Source: Thozetella sp. PMI_491 (Eukaryota > Ascomycota > Sordariomycetes > Chaetosphaeriales > Chaetosphaeriaceae). Taken from it: 64,000 bases of DNA. The stretch's first letter is position 1. The number at the start of each line of letters is the position of its first letter. Under the pieces are notes generated by a model. It searched no databases. It worked only from the letters and a program-made list of their open reading frames with translations, and was not told where the DNA came from. Shown piece by piece: positions 46,633 through 58,543 of this stretch. The position numbers and the translations under genes are program-made. The stretch covers positions 248,001 through 312,000 of the forward strand of contig MU270055.1 of NCBI GenBank assembly GCA_021432635.1, written 5' to 3'.

Positions 46633-49439
46633 TTTGACTGTAGAAAGGTAGAAGTGAAAGTACACAGTACTGTTGGTATAAAGTGAGTGTGTTAAGGAAA
46701 GAATTGACGACACCGGGTCGTAGAAGAAGCGAATGGAACAGGGTTGGTTGGGTTGAAGGTGGTGGTGGAAAAGGGTCTGGCACATTGCGTGATCGGTCGC
46801 CTGGCTTTTATAGCTTCCTAGATGCCCCAAAGACCAGGCGGCGGCAGGCCCGTTTCCCGTCTGGAGGCATCGCAAAGATCGCAGGTCTGGCGATCCCTGC
46901 CCATCCTGGGAGCGCAGACGTTGAGATGCCAAGACCGAGACGTCGCAGATCGCGCGGTGCCATCTGACTTCTGCCGGGCGTGGAGCAGCCAGTTGCGAGG
47001 AGGTTTCGACAGGGGGCTAAGCGCCTCCCCCGGACGTCAGTTCTGGCTAGAGCGTGCGGCGGGAGCTTGGCCGACGTCTGGTCAGAAGAGCCAGAACACG
47101 AGCGCAGGGTCGACTCGCCTCCAGTAGTACGCGTATCAGAGCTCTCGTCCCGACTAAATGCCTTGTTTGATCGGCCTCTGGGACCAGATTTTGGCAGCCC
47201 GGGCGGCATCGAATGCGCACCCAGGTGTTAGCGGCTTGGCACCATGCAAGCCTGCGAGATCTTAAGATCTGCGAACCTGCGACAAGATGCCGCTGACATC
47301 TGTCGCACCCAAGCCCTTCAGACGATGCCGACCCCACCGGCTCCATCCGGCCGCTGGCCTCCCGTCCCAACTCGTACGCTCCACGTTCGACTTTGGCCAT
47401 CACATCGGACGCCTCCCCCGCCAGCCCGCCAGTCCGCCTGTTAGAGCCCGCCGACCCCCCCGGTAGTCCCCGCCTGGGAACCGATGGTCAGTCGCCTCTT
47501 CGGGCTTGCTGTCTTTCCCATTCTGTTCATCGAAGCCACCGCGAATGTTCCACCGGCCATGGATTCCGAGATGCACAACCGCCACCCCCCGCGCTTTTTC
47601 GTCTGAGGTAGTGTGGTGCAGGCCGATGCGATCGATGTACAGCCTGGATGCCAGTCCGAAGTTTGCTTTTTGGCAATGACTCCCGAAGCATGTGTAAACG
47701 GATGCAAGCACCGCCTGGCCAAAGCTACTTGGTCCTGGCGACGCTACCAGAGGCTACCAAACCTCTATGAGCTACGTATGGCGGATCATAGCTAGGCTCA
47801 ATTGCAAATCAGATCTGCCAAACAGCCCATGCGTATCCGGCCTCGTCAGTTCCTGCCAAGAAAGCCGCCTGCGAATTGGCTCCCCAATCCATCCAAAGCT
47901 CGGGGCTCCTGTTGTTTTCCCGAGCCGCACTTCGCCTAGGTTGCATAACTGTTTCGTGTCTCGCTTGTCCGTGCGGCACAATGAGGTTGGCCCAAATGCC
48001 TGATGGAGAGGCTCGAAATCACGACCACTCCGTCAGTCATTGCGGGAATGAAAAGGAGGCATATTTGCAAGCTAGACATCCGGGGTACTGTATTCTGCGT
48101 TGAGATGGCAAGTTCGAGGAAACAGTTGTCTTGTGATGGGACAGGCTGCGTTCCTGCCCTCGCCTTGACAGCTATTTGCCTCCCTCGCCTTCTCCTTTTG
48201 GCAGCATACATCCAACTGGAAGGACTCTCCCTGATCATAGAACATTGGCCATCCCATCCATATGCCCTAAGAACAGGGGTTAGGTTCGACTCAATTCCAA
48301 GCTTCATGCATAGATTTGGCGCCCTCTTCAGATGGAGAAAGCTCTCGTCCCATCTCACCCTCCGCTGCTTTGGGAAGCCCGGCTTGCATGGATACTTACC
48401 GGGTGGGTTCCAGATTCTCCCCAGGAAGTCGATTAGGTTGCTTCATATCGTCGCGCAATCGCTGCTTGAAGCGGAGAGTTTGCCCGAGATGCCTAACCCA
48501 TACGTGGAAGCGCTCTCTTTGGGCAGCTAACCCAGGGCCATTCTTCGCATTTGGAAACAATGCAGAGGCGCTGTCCATCTTGACGTCATCACTGTGCCCA
48601 TTTCCTGAGATCAAGTTCGCTGTTTTTCTTTAATTCTTTTTCCCCTGAAAGTTGCTGGCCCAGGTTCCTCGACAAGCCCCTTGGCTCATCCGGCACGTTG
48701 TTGCATCACCTCGAGGCAAGTCTCGACAGCAACCCCGAGACAAGGAATAAGATATCTCCGTTCTCTAGTGCCACACGCACCAGTCGGGCGTGCGGGGCGC
48801 TACGCCAAACGTCAGAATACTCCCAGTCGGTTCGGATCCAGATGAGAGCGCTTACCCGGCTGGTAAGCTATACCCCCATCGTCAAGTATCCTCGTGACCG
48901 CTTTTGCTTTGCTCATTCCGTGGTGGACCACGTCACTCTTACCGGAAATATGCCACTCGCGGAGCTAATCCTGGGGACTAGGGCCCTGACTCGTGTGCGC
49001 TGAGGCGACATCTCTCCATGGTAGCGCTGTGGCGGCCTATTGGTCGAGCCCACTAACATCTCGTATATGCCCGCTGGTAGAGCTTCTTCCCAAGAGTCCC
49101 CAGACTTGATCCCTGCACGCCTATAGGAACGTCGTACAAGGTGGAGCCACGATTGGCCGCGAGTTATAAGACTGCTCAGGAGAATATGCCTAAAGATGTC
49201 TTCGCTGTTAGCGACAGCTGGCGGCAGATTGGGCGACAACGGGGCCAACCCTGGGTAGAGTCGGGCCTAGGCCTCGCCTTCCAGGTGAATCTGTCATATG
49301 GGGAATGCCGTGTTGTTGGAGTTGAAAAAGATGAACTCACGGTTGGTGCAGCGTTTGCTGGTCGGCTGTTCTCTTGATTAGCAACCAAGCTGGCTGTGAG
49401 AACCCCGTCCATCATGACTGTTATTGGTCTCGCCATGTC
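46633..49439. other. Intergenic region, no gene supported
   Basis: The left part is the promoter of the BAS2-like gene. The frames at 47936-48358 (minus) and 48003-48530 (plus) overlap each other and match nothing I recognise. A T-loop-like GGTTCGACTC near 48281 lacks the flanking stems of a tRNA. Confidence 0.45.
46806..46812 (-). promoter_or_regulatory. TATA box of the BAS2-like gene
   Basis: On the minus strand the sequence reads CTATAAAAG about 175 bases upstream of the start codon, with a long CT-poor leader between. Position and match support a core promoter element. Confidence 0.5.
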
Positions 49440-50853
49440 TTGCAGGCACCATGCCGAGGGTCGAAGCATGGACGGCGAAGAATTTGGGGGACTGCACGCT
49501 CGCCAACGCAGGGGTGAGGAGGGAGTGGTAGGTGTTCTCTTCTTCGAAGCTCAAGGGCTTGACGTCTGACGGGGGATATCGCGGGCGATGTATCCATGGG
49601 CGAGAGGGCTGACTACATCGAGGCAGTGCTGTGCCTACAGTCGAAGACTCTCAAGGTCCTGACCGACAAGATCCAGGGAGCAAAGAACCGGCTCGATGAC
49701 TCCGTCGCATACCACATGAAGAACGCCATAACGCTTTCGACACGGTACGGCCGACTTTCCAGGGGCGAATGTGAGGAGAAACATGAGACACGCACAGAGT
49801 CCGGCTGACCAAGATATGCCTCATAGACGCATATGTTCGCCAGCCACCACTGCTTTATCTGGATTTACGAGAAAGCTTTGCGTGATGAGTGCGGGTACAA
49901 GCGCCACCGACCGTACATCAGCTACGACCTCTATGCACAGGACCCAATCCTTTCGCCCATGTCCGACGGAAACGCAACTAGCATGGGCAGGAATGGTGCT
50001 CCAAGCAGCTATGCTAGCCTGCAGTAGCTCGTTCGAAGCCCAGTCAACAAGATCCCTTCTGCCAGAGGAGGTGGCTGCGTCACCGAGGGTCTTTTCAAGA
50101 GTATGCGCCCCTTGACCCCTAGTTCGTCGGTCTGAAGAAAAGTTATGCTGACGTGGCAAACAGGATGGTCGTGAACCTCGGTCCGAAGGCCGCTATCGTC
50201 AACATCGTGCCGAAGCACCCGCGCTCCAACGGACTTGGCGCCAAACGGCGGTGCCTACACCACACGTCAACAGGAACTCGGTGCTTAGCGTGACGGCCAG
50301 CTACACGCTGGATCTAATATTAAACAACCCCAACATCAACGATTTCTATCACCGATACCTGGGCCAACCCCAGCTCAAGAATGATCTCCACCCAGGAGTA
50401 AGTGTCTGCCTCGTCGTGATCACATGCTCAGGCTCGGCTACGCTCCGCATGCAAGGAAAAGGGGGAGGCTAACTCAAATGCATCTTGGCAGCTTCACAAC
50501 GCAGGCTATTACATCATTGGTGGCGACCCAGGCGGTGAAGTTCGAACCCACGCACCCAGTCTCCTCGGTGGCCGTGGAGTGCCGCTGGCTGACAATGATA
50601 TGCAAAGGACTTTCACTGCTCGCCAGGCGACCCGGCCTTCTACTTTCGACCATATGCTAGCCGGATTGTGGTACAGATGCATGATCCTGAGAAGCGAGCA
50701 CCCCTCATCCCCAACCCTAGCGGCGGTGACGGCATGACCCATATGAAGCGGGACGGCGTGGCGGCGCGAGACCATATTGTCGACGTCCAGCTGTCCAGAC
50801 CGAACAACCCGCTCGGTCGGAACGGCGGGGCGTTCTGCTACTCCCATGTCTAA
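49440..50853 (+). pseudogene. Decayed tyrosinase gene
   Basis: Blocks of tyrosinase sequence follow in the right order but not in one frame: CTLANAGVRREW near 49495, ERADYIEAVLCLQSK near 49600, KNRLDDSVAYHMKNAI, FIWIYEKALRDECGYK near 49860, GGGCVTEGLFK near 50070, MVVNLGPKAAIVNIVPK, VNRNSVLSVTASYTLDLI, HNAGYYIIGGDPGG, CSPGDPAFYF and the end GGAFCYSHV. The reading frame changes near 50255 without an intron to explain it. The CuA block has lost one expected His and the PWHR/TWHR motif. In CuB the expected FYFHHAxxDRIWW reads FYFRPYASRIVV, so copper ligands are gone, and HNAGH has become HNAGY. It belongs to the same enzyme family as the intact gene at 56.3-57.6 kb but a different subgroup, so it is probably not a recent copy of it. 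Confidence 0.8.
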
Positions 50854-53800
50854 TCTAGGGAGATCAATGGGCGCATTCCCTACTGACTATTTCATTAGTC
50901 ACACTCTAGATTCGGCAGCATGATAGTGACAGACAGCATCCTCAAATATCATGATCCACTTCTTGCCGGATGACCTTCCATGTGCTTTCCGAAACTTGCT
51001 ACGTCCCGGGAGCTCTTCCCGAAGACAAAAGAAGCAATGTATACTTCGGCAAGAAACTTTCGGGACGGAAAGCTGCGCATACAAGTTGTCCCACGTGGAG
51101 GGCTCTCGTCGCCACTGCATGTTTGACATGCGGGACCCTGTGGCGTACAGACGGCGTACGAAGCACCGCTCCATCGGCTGCAGCCCGACGATGGCTGGTC
51201 TAGTATTGGAGAATGGCGTTTTTTTTTCCCTCTTCGGTGGCGTCCAGCTCGGCGTGGATCCCAATCCTCGCGGACTAGTGCATGAACGATGAGCCACTCT
51301 TTTGTCTGTTGCTGCGCAGATAACGGTGAATGCTGGCGGGAGCCAGGTCTCTCATGTCACGTCACCATAGCCAAGCGAAGCCCTGGTCAAGCACCATTCG
51401 CACGCTGCGGGCCTGACTTTCTTGGGTTCGGAAAATTCCGTGCAGAGAAAGACTAATGTATGCTTTAAGTCCGCCGCATGAGGCTACGGGGGACCTGGCA
51501 GTTCTATCGAGACCCCTCCGCTGACCTCTAGAGAGAGCCACTAATAATGCGAGATTGCCCTGGCATATACGGGGTATTTAGGAGCCGCTAGGTCTTGGTG
51601 AAGATGCTGTGCCTCGATGACAAGGATATTTGGCTTGCCGTTACCACTAGCTTTGGTGTTACGTTCCTCCACATCCTAAAGGGGGAGCTAGTAGACGAGC
51701 GTGGGCAGACGAACCGGCTTCGTCAACTAGTACCAAGTGGAACGATCCATACGTTCTCTATTATTAGGCGACGTAAAGATGGATACCACTACCGGACTTG
51801 AAGGGATTGTTTCCGCATACCAATCCTACAACTCGTCAGCTGGTATTCAACAGAGCACAAGCCAGTCGTTCTGCGCATGCAAGTAACCACACCTGCAGAT
51901 ACGCGGGAGCATGGGCGACCGGATTGCTGCCGGTATATTTGCTCTCTCATCTCTACTTCGGAGATGACGAATGAGATTTGACTGATCTCGGCCCTTTTTC
52001 ACACGCTTGCATATGGGACAAGATATCTCCTCAGCGGAGGCTATATCCTCGTCGAGCAATTTATTTATTTCCTCTAAGATTGCATTCGATGCTGGGCGCC
52101 GCCCTTTGTTGGGTGCCGACCTGGATGCCGGCAACAAGGTGCGCATGAAGATGATAAACCCAATGCGGCGGCCGTGCCCATCGAAGCTCTAGGCAGCAGA
52201 GATCTTGACACCCCCACTAACAAAAAGCCTCATTTCTCGCGACGGCGTCACCCCCACCGCAGCCCCTGATGTGCTCGGCGAGTGGCGGATGGCTCTAGGG
52301 CAAAAACGGCGATGCAAAGCTGCTCGTGTCAGCACCAAAAGGCTGCAGAAAAAGCAAGCTCTGGGTCTAGGATGATGCAGCTGCCAAACATTTGATGCTG
52401 TCGCGTGCCCTTCTGTACCCTTGTACGCAGTCTCGGCGGAGGAGCGGGCGCTGTCCGAAAAGAGAACACATGGGTGGCTTAGTTGGCCATACAGCTGCTG
52501 TGTTTCCACGCCCGGGGCTGGAACCTCAAGAACGTGGGGGATGTGACTTGAGGCGGAGCCGCGCCATCAGCCTTTACGAGACCGATGCTCCAGGGTCAGG
52601 GGTTGTCAGTCCGTGCCAGATCAGCCCCTGTCGTCTCCAGAAGCTCACACGTGTGTATACGCGGGCATCTTGCACTCTGGTGGCTTCGCGCCGTAGTTCT
52701 GATGGTTGCTAAGCCTAATGCCAGCATGCTAAGCGGGGTAGGTAGCCAGTATTAGCGTCGAACAGACCATGGCGGGCCACATTTCTGGTAGGGACCAGGT
52801 TATACCAGAGCAGAGCTAGAGCCACAGGGAAGTTGCATGGAAGGGCGAAAGAGGAGAGGGGCCGTGGACAGTTGTACCAGGACGGCAAATACCGTAAGCT
52901 AAAAGGAGGTGACGATATGCCGGCAGCAATCGCGCGTCGGATCTTTACCGACGGTTTGGAGCACCAGTGCAGATCTCGTCGCCTGCCCCGATAGGACGGA
53001 TGTGTAGGAGCCGGACCGGGGGGGACACCGAAAGGGGTCCGCCGTAAGGAGGTGGAGAATCGGCGTGTCTCCGGGAGGATCTCGGTGCACAAGTCCCCAC
53101 ACTCGGGCCCGAATAGGGGGTCTGAGAGGTAGGGAGCTGCCCAAGTCTGCCCAACGCGTTAGTGCTGGCGGCAGCCAGGGGGTTCGGCGTCGCCTAGAAA
53201 GAGAAGAGGCTTGGAAAGATATGCCTCAGCTGCGAGGGGCCAGAAAACAAATGACGCAAGGAGATCGGAGGAAAACGGGCGAGCGCAGACATGTGAAGCG
53301 ATGGGGGAGAATCGTAACAAGGGCGCCTCGACCGAGACTGATAGTAGTAGGTACAGTCGAAGCAGCCGCGCGGGGCAGCGTTTCGTGGGGTGGCTGCTTC
53401 TAGAAGCGGCAGGGACAGGGCCGCCCCATGCTTGACAGTTCCTTTTGCATGCCAAGTAAAACATGGAGCGCCGGAGCAAAGCTGCTGCCTCTCTTCATCG
53501 ACGGGCACTGCCTTAATGTAGTGGGCTTTCGCAGGGTCAGGTCAGACATGGGGGATGGACTCTTGATATGGCTCTTCGTAGACTAATTAGTAGACATTGT
53601 CGATACTAAGCCGGGGATGGGAAGGACGCAGTCCAGATAGAGAAGAATCGATATGATTAACAATTTAGTTCAGAGAAGATGCGATTAGGAAGGCGCCCCA
53701 GTATCCAATTGCCACGCCCCAAAGCGAAGTCGGCCGCCGCGGAAAGAGCGCTCGGGCCAAGTGGGCGACAGGGGTGAAAAGCAGGAGCGGGAGATTCAAA

Positions 53801-54400
53801 GACCCTGGGGGGTAGGCAGCAAAATTACTCCCCCACCCCCCCCGGACGACAGGTTATCAACTTCCTCGGCATCGCAGCCTCCTTGAGCCCGACCGACGCC
53901 CCGGGGGCGCCAGCTGAGAAACAAAAAAGGCAATGACAAATGTGGGCTAATCTCTCCCATTCGCCATTCCACACCAACGACCCGTCCCTGGCCAGAACGC
54001 CCGCCGTTCTACGAGCTTAGTTTAAAAGGCTGCCGAATCGCAACCCAAGAGCCGGCGGGGGGTACTTTAGCGAGCGGAGCGGCGCGTGAGGACCAGAACG
54101 ATCAAAGAAAAGAGCGGATCCCGCCAGCAGCCAGCCAACCCAGCACACGGCAGTCACGTCACGATCCTGTACGACCTGTGCGACCCAGGCGGGTACGGAC
54201 TCCCGGACAGCCCTCTCTAATCGACCTGTCAGAACGGGGGCAGACGACTTAGCCGAACCAAGATCGAGAGATCGCCAGGTCGCGCACCCGTCGCTCTTGT
54301 CCCGGTCCCGAGGGGGCCCCCAGCCCGCCGGCCCCGTCGGCCTCGTCGGCCTCGTCGGCCTCTGCGTCGCATATCTGAAATATCTGAGACTCAGACTGCC
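50854..54400. other. Intergenic region with possible small relics
   Basis: A minus frame at 51847-52146 contains SCPICKRVKKGRDQSNLIRH, which looks like part of a C2H2 or BED-type finger, but no larger gene can be built around it. A plus frame at 51595-51801 is unidentified. The region from about 53.0 kb is purine-rich and is the promoter and leader of the Zn2Cys6 gene. Confidence 0.4.
54336..54362 (+). repeat. 9-bp tandem repeat, 3 units
   Basis: The unit GTCGGCCTC is repeated three times directly upstream of the start of the Zn2Cys6 gene, within its likely 5' leader. Confidence 0.8.
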
Positions 54401-56208
54401 ATGGCCGCCTCCGGCACTTCGTCCAACTCGCCTTCGGACGGGCCGACGCCGGCTGTCGTGTCGCCCACCTCCACCTCGGCGACACCCGAGTCGGCCTCGC
54501 CCACAGCCTTTCAGTTCCCGGCCGGCTTCCAGCGCCGGACGCACAAGAAGAGCCGCGCGGGCTGCGCCGTATGCAAGAAGCGCAAGATTAAGGTCAGTTC
54601 GGCACGCGTACCCTTGCTGTCTGTGCTTTCACTCTGCCTCTCTACCTCTCCTCCTCGGCCTCCCGAAGATCCTGCACCGGCGTTTGGTCGACCCACTCTG
54701 TCCCCAGTGCTTTCTCCCCGTATGTAACGAGGCGGGCGTCGTCGGAAGCCGTTTCCGTGCGGGCGGTGGACAGAGCTGCATATTCTGCGCTGACAGCAGA
54801 CGCCGCCGCCGCCGCCGCCGGCGGGTTCAGCAATTATGTTGCATCCTGAAGGATCCCACGGGCGTATCCGTGGCATGGCCTAAATCAAACCTCCGACTAG
54901 CTAGTCGTAGGTGGTCCGTGAGACCTAGCTACTCGTCCGCCATAGCATGGTACCTAAAAGCGCCTTCGTTCTAGCCCTTGATCCCTTCCTTAGACGGCCT
55001 ATATCCACAACGGCGCCACAACTGCTTTCGCTGGGGGGTCACCAATCTGACTACGTTTAGTGCGATGAGCGCCATCCTTCGTGCTTGAACTGCATTCTCC
55101 ACGGCGTGGAGTGTCCTTTCAAGTCTCAGGCTCCCGCCCCGAAGCCGAATGTAAACACTGCCGGGGAGCCCGCCGGGCCCGTCTCGCTGACAAAGGAGCT
55201 ACCGCTCGTGGAGCTGGAGCTCCTCCATAACTATACAGCCAATACATGCTTGACTTTGTCCAACAATCCGAGGGTCGAATACTTCTGGAGAGTAACCGTC
55301 GTGGAGTGCGGGCTGCGGTCTGATTACACCATGCGGGCCATCTTGGCTGTGTCGGCGCTGCACCTTGCGCACAACGATGCCGAAAGGAGAGACTTCTTCA
55401 TCTCCCAGGGTCTCCAATATCACCAGCAAGCCCTCAAGTCGGCTATGCAGCTCATGGAGATGCCCAGAGGGGAGGATACCAAGATCAGCCTCTTCATGTT
55501 TTCTATGCTCACCATCTTCTTCGGTTCGTCATGACCCTCTCCTACCCCTGCAGGAATGCGAGCTCTTCGCTAGTAGCTGTAACTGACATGGACATAGCCC
55601 TCGGAAGCCCCCGCGGCCCAAATGGATATCTCTTCGCGGGTGACCCCGGCTTCCCGGACTGGGCCTTCCTCCTGCGAGGCTCCAAGCTGCTGGGAAGCAA
55701 GATATCCGAGAGTGATAGGGGCCGCAACACCCCCGTCGAGGACTTTTTGGCTTACGGCTGGGAGAGGTGGGCTGCCAGAGCCAACCGCCCGAACATGGTA
55801 CAGGAGAAGCCGAGGGCGTTCGAGCAACTGCGGCAGAATATCCTCTCGCGTGTCCAAAACGAAGAGCTCCTTGCCACCTACAACACGGCAATCGACGAGC
55901 TCGAAGTGTCCCTGCTCGCCACCCAGGACGAGTCAACCCCTCGAGACATCATTGAAGCCATGATGTGGCTCTGGGCCGTCTCGGACACCCTTATCCCCTT
56001 GCTCAAAGTTCCCGTACAGGAGGTTGTCGTCATCTTTGCGCACTTTAGCATCATCCTGAAACACTACGAAAGTCAGTGGTGGCTGCAGGGCTGGAGCGAA
56101 TATCTAGTCACGCGATGTTATGGCATCCTAGACGAGGAGCACCGCCCCTGGATAGCCTGGCCCATGCAAGAGATGGGTTTCTCTCCACATCCGCCCTCGC
56201 CATTCTAG
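54401..56208 (+). CDS. Zn2Cys6 transcription factor, Upc2-like
   Basis: Three exons (54401-54592, 55061-55523, 55598-56208) give 421 residues. The binuclear zinc cluster is complete: C55-x2-C58-x6-C65-x6-C72-x2-C75-x6-C82 (GCAVCKKRKIK then CDERHPSCLNC). It is followed by a linker and a helical fungal-TF domain (YTMRAILAVSALHLAHND, SLFMFSMLTIFFALGSP). Short length and this pattern fit the sterol-uptake-control (Upc2) subgroup, many members of which regulate local gene sets rather than sterol genes. A 468-nt intron separates residues 64 and 65, inside the cluster; its donor is GTCAGT and it contains a (CCG)n run. The Ser/Pro/Thr-rich first 40 residues are disordered. It converges on the intact tyrosinase, 98 bp between stops. 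Confidence 0.88.
54800..54820 (+). repeat. (CCG)n repeat inside intron 1
   Basis: Seven CCG units within the long first intron of the Zn2Cys6 gene. Being intronic, it does not encode a run of Pro, Ala or Arg. Confidence 0.8.
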
Positions 56209-56306
56209 GCGATCTGGGCAGGCCGGAGCTCGCCCTTGTATTATTATTATTACCTCCCTCGAGCGTGCAAAGGAAGCTGGATATAGTGGGGTTCTCTGGG
56301 TTCTGG

Positions 56307-57585
56307 CTAGATATACCGATAGCATAGAGTAGCACCCCCCGTGTACATTACCTCCCTGACCGTAATTGGATGGCTTAGCGTCGTATAGTTGAGCTGGAAG
56401 TCCAACGTGATGTTCACAAACGGCTCCCAGACGCTCGTGTAACCCGATATGTCGGTCAGCCGGTTGTGGAGGTCCATGTGCTGCCATATATCCCAGACAC
56501 GATCCAGGTTTGCGTGGTGAAGGTAAAAAAGTGGATCTAAGACCATGAATTAGAATCATTGCCGACGCAACCCCCTCCTCTCCTAGTTCGTTTTTGCGGC
56601 CTACCTCCGGGGCTGGAGAACACATTGCCCATCTCGCCACTGATCATGCCATGTCCGGAGTCGTGGATTTTGGACGGAGGCGGCCGGAACGCGCCGCCGG
56701 CCTCCTGCCGGAAAGCCTCGAAATTGGGCTGCTTGGTCGTGTTGGCCACCTGGGTCGAGTTGCCAAAGTGCGCACTATTTTGGTTAAAGTTCCGGACGAT
56801 GCAGTGGTTGGTCACTAGAGTACCTGGGCCAAGCGAGAGGTTGTAGCTCTTGAACGGGCCGTCCTGGATGCATCCGCCCCCAGAATTCGTCGGGGTCGAG
56901 TTGCCAAAGAAGCCGGTCCACCCCGGGATCAAGGCGCCGTTGCCTCCAAAACCATAGACAGGATCGAATATTGACGAGTTGTTGAACCTTGGAGTAGAGC
57001 CATTGCGTTAATGCTGGGCAACTTGAGAGGAACGCCTGAGTGGTACACATACATTGCATTGTTGTCGGTGTCCAAAGTCCAGTCCCAGTAGGGCTGCCCC
57101 CCTGTGTAACCGCACTCCTCTCGTAACGCTTTCTCATAGAGGTGAACCATCCCCCGGTGCCAGGGGAGGAATTGGCCCTGGAGTCGGGTGGTCAGCTCAT
57201 CCCCGCTCTGGGGCGCGTTCGTCCGGACCTACCACCCAGTGGATTCCGTACGTGAGGGCAATGTGCAAGCCCTGAAAATCGTCAAAGCGCGTCTGCGCAG
57301 CTTCAACGGAGGAGATAGATGGAAGGCTCATCAAGCAGAGAACAGCATCCAGGTACTCAAGCTGCAAGGTCGGGGTCATGTGCCTCCTATAAGACGTGAG
57401 ACTAGGGCCGGCAAGCATTGGAGCCATCGCAGAACCGACCATTCTCGCCTTAAGATAGGCGTTGTACAGGCCCCCGTATGATGTCCGTCGGCATGTCTAT
57501 TATCAAAATGTCCAGAGTGAGTATCGGCTTGGATCACCCTCGTTGTCGTCCCCACCAGCATGAGCAAGGTTCCTATGGTCTTCAT
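56307..57585 (-). CDS. Tyrosinase (type-3 copper), secreted
   Basis: Five exons (57585-57440, 57386-57233, 57177-57053, 56987-56605, 56536-56307) give 345 residues. Tyrosinases hydroxylate phenols and oxidise diphenols, leading to melanin-type pigments or modified metabolites. The signal peptide (first 20 residues) is followed by CTTPILRREW. CuA ligands are H90 (DDFQGLHI), H98 (GIHW) and H107 (FLPWHRG); CuB ligands are H250 and H254 (KIHDSGHG) and H277 in DPLFYLHHANLDRVW. All six are present and splices restore them: intron 4 separates the two halves of the CuB site. The protein ends soon after the core with CYRYI, so it lacks the long C-terminal shielding domain of intracellular types. Donor of intron 1 is GTCGGT, which is weak. 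Confidence 0.88.
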
Positions 57586-58543
57586 GATGCTCGAGTATAT
57601 GTTATACAGACATGTACGAGTGTGTAAGCGAATGCGCCTTTCGATTTCAAAGAAGAATACAGGGTCACCTTGATATATGTTCTCAACCCCAGGGCAGTAC
57701 CCTTGGCTCGATACCTTGGGCTTCGCCAAGGTAAGCAGCCATGAAGCCTCCGCAGTAGCTTGCACCATGTGCGTACCCCTCATCCAATAGCGATTCCCTT
57801 TCCACGCACCTCAATCGTTCTTTAGTAATCCCACCATTGAAAACTGAAAGTTCTCCTCTCGATTGCGATGCCTGCTATGGTTACAATATTGGGCACTTCG
57901 GCCTAGCATTGGTCCCTGTGGTTGGCAATACCGTTCTCAAGGTGGTTGGCCAAAACATGTTGACTTCTTAAAGGTACCCTGGTCATTAGAGCTCTGTGAT
58001 CATTTGTCCCTAGGCTGCGTCACACATGTCGTTTTTGCTAGAATCGGTCTCGTAGTAGTAGCATAGGATATTCGCCGAGTTCGAGGTTTCACCATTTTTT
58101 TTCAAGCACCGCTACGTAGGTTACTAACCCTCGTCGACTAAGTTCCCACCCTGCATATGTTTACAGTTTTAAATCTCCATTTGCTATCTAGCTATCTGGC
58201 TATTCATGTCACCAGCAATCACCCAGTCTAACTGGGGAAACAATCCGTAGGAGTAGCTAGGTGATGTTTCCATGAATCAGACGAAGAGATTCTGGCCGAA
58301 GTGCCTGGAGTCAACTACCAACTAACTTAAAGGACAAGGGATGTGGCAGGTGATTCACCTCGCCGGTTTCCGTCGTACAATGCTGCGTACCAACGATCCG
58401 GGTTCCAAAATTTGCCATCATATGCGGCATCCAGCCGAGACATGTTTCCGAGATATATCGCTCCCTACGCCGAGGGAATCTCGTTTTGCCTGTCCCCTCC
58501 CATTTGCTAGTTGAAGACGAGGAGAGGAAATGTCCAGGTTTCC
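57586..58543. other. Intergenic region
   Basis: Promoter of the tyrosinase at the left and 3' flank of the 2EXR gene at the right. AT-richer than neighbours; no coding sequence seen. Confidence 0.5.

Noticed and set aside
48270-48300. T-loop-like GGTTCGACTC, possible tRNA
   Set aside because: The flanking bases cannot form the T-arm or acceptor stem and no anticodon arm is upstream.
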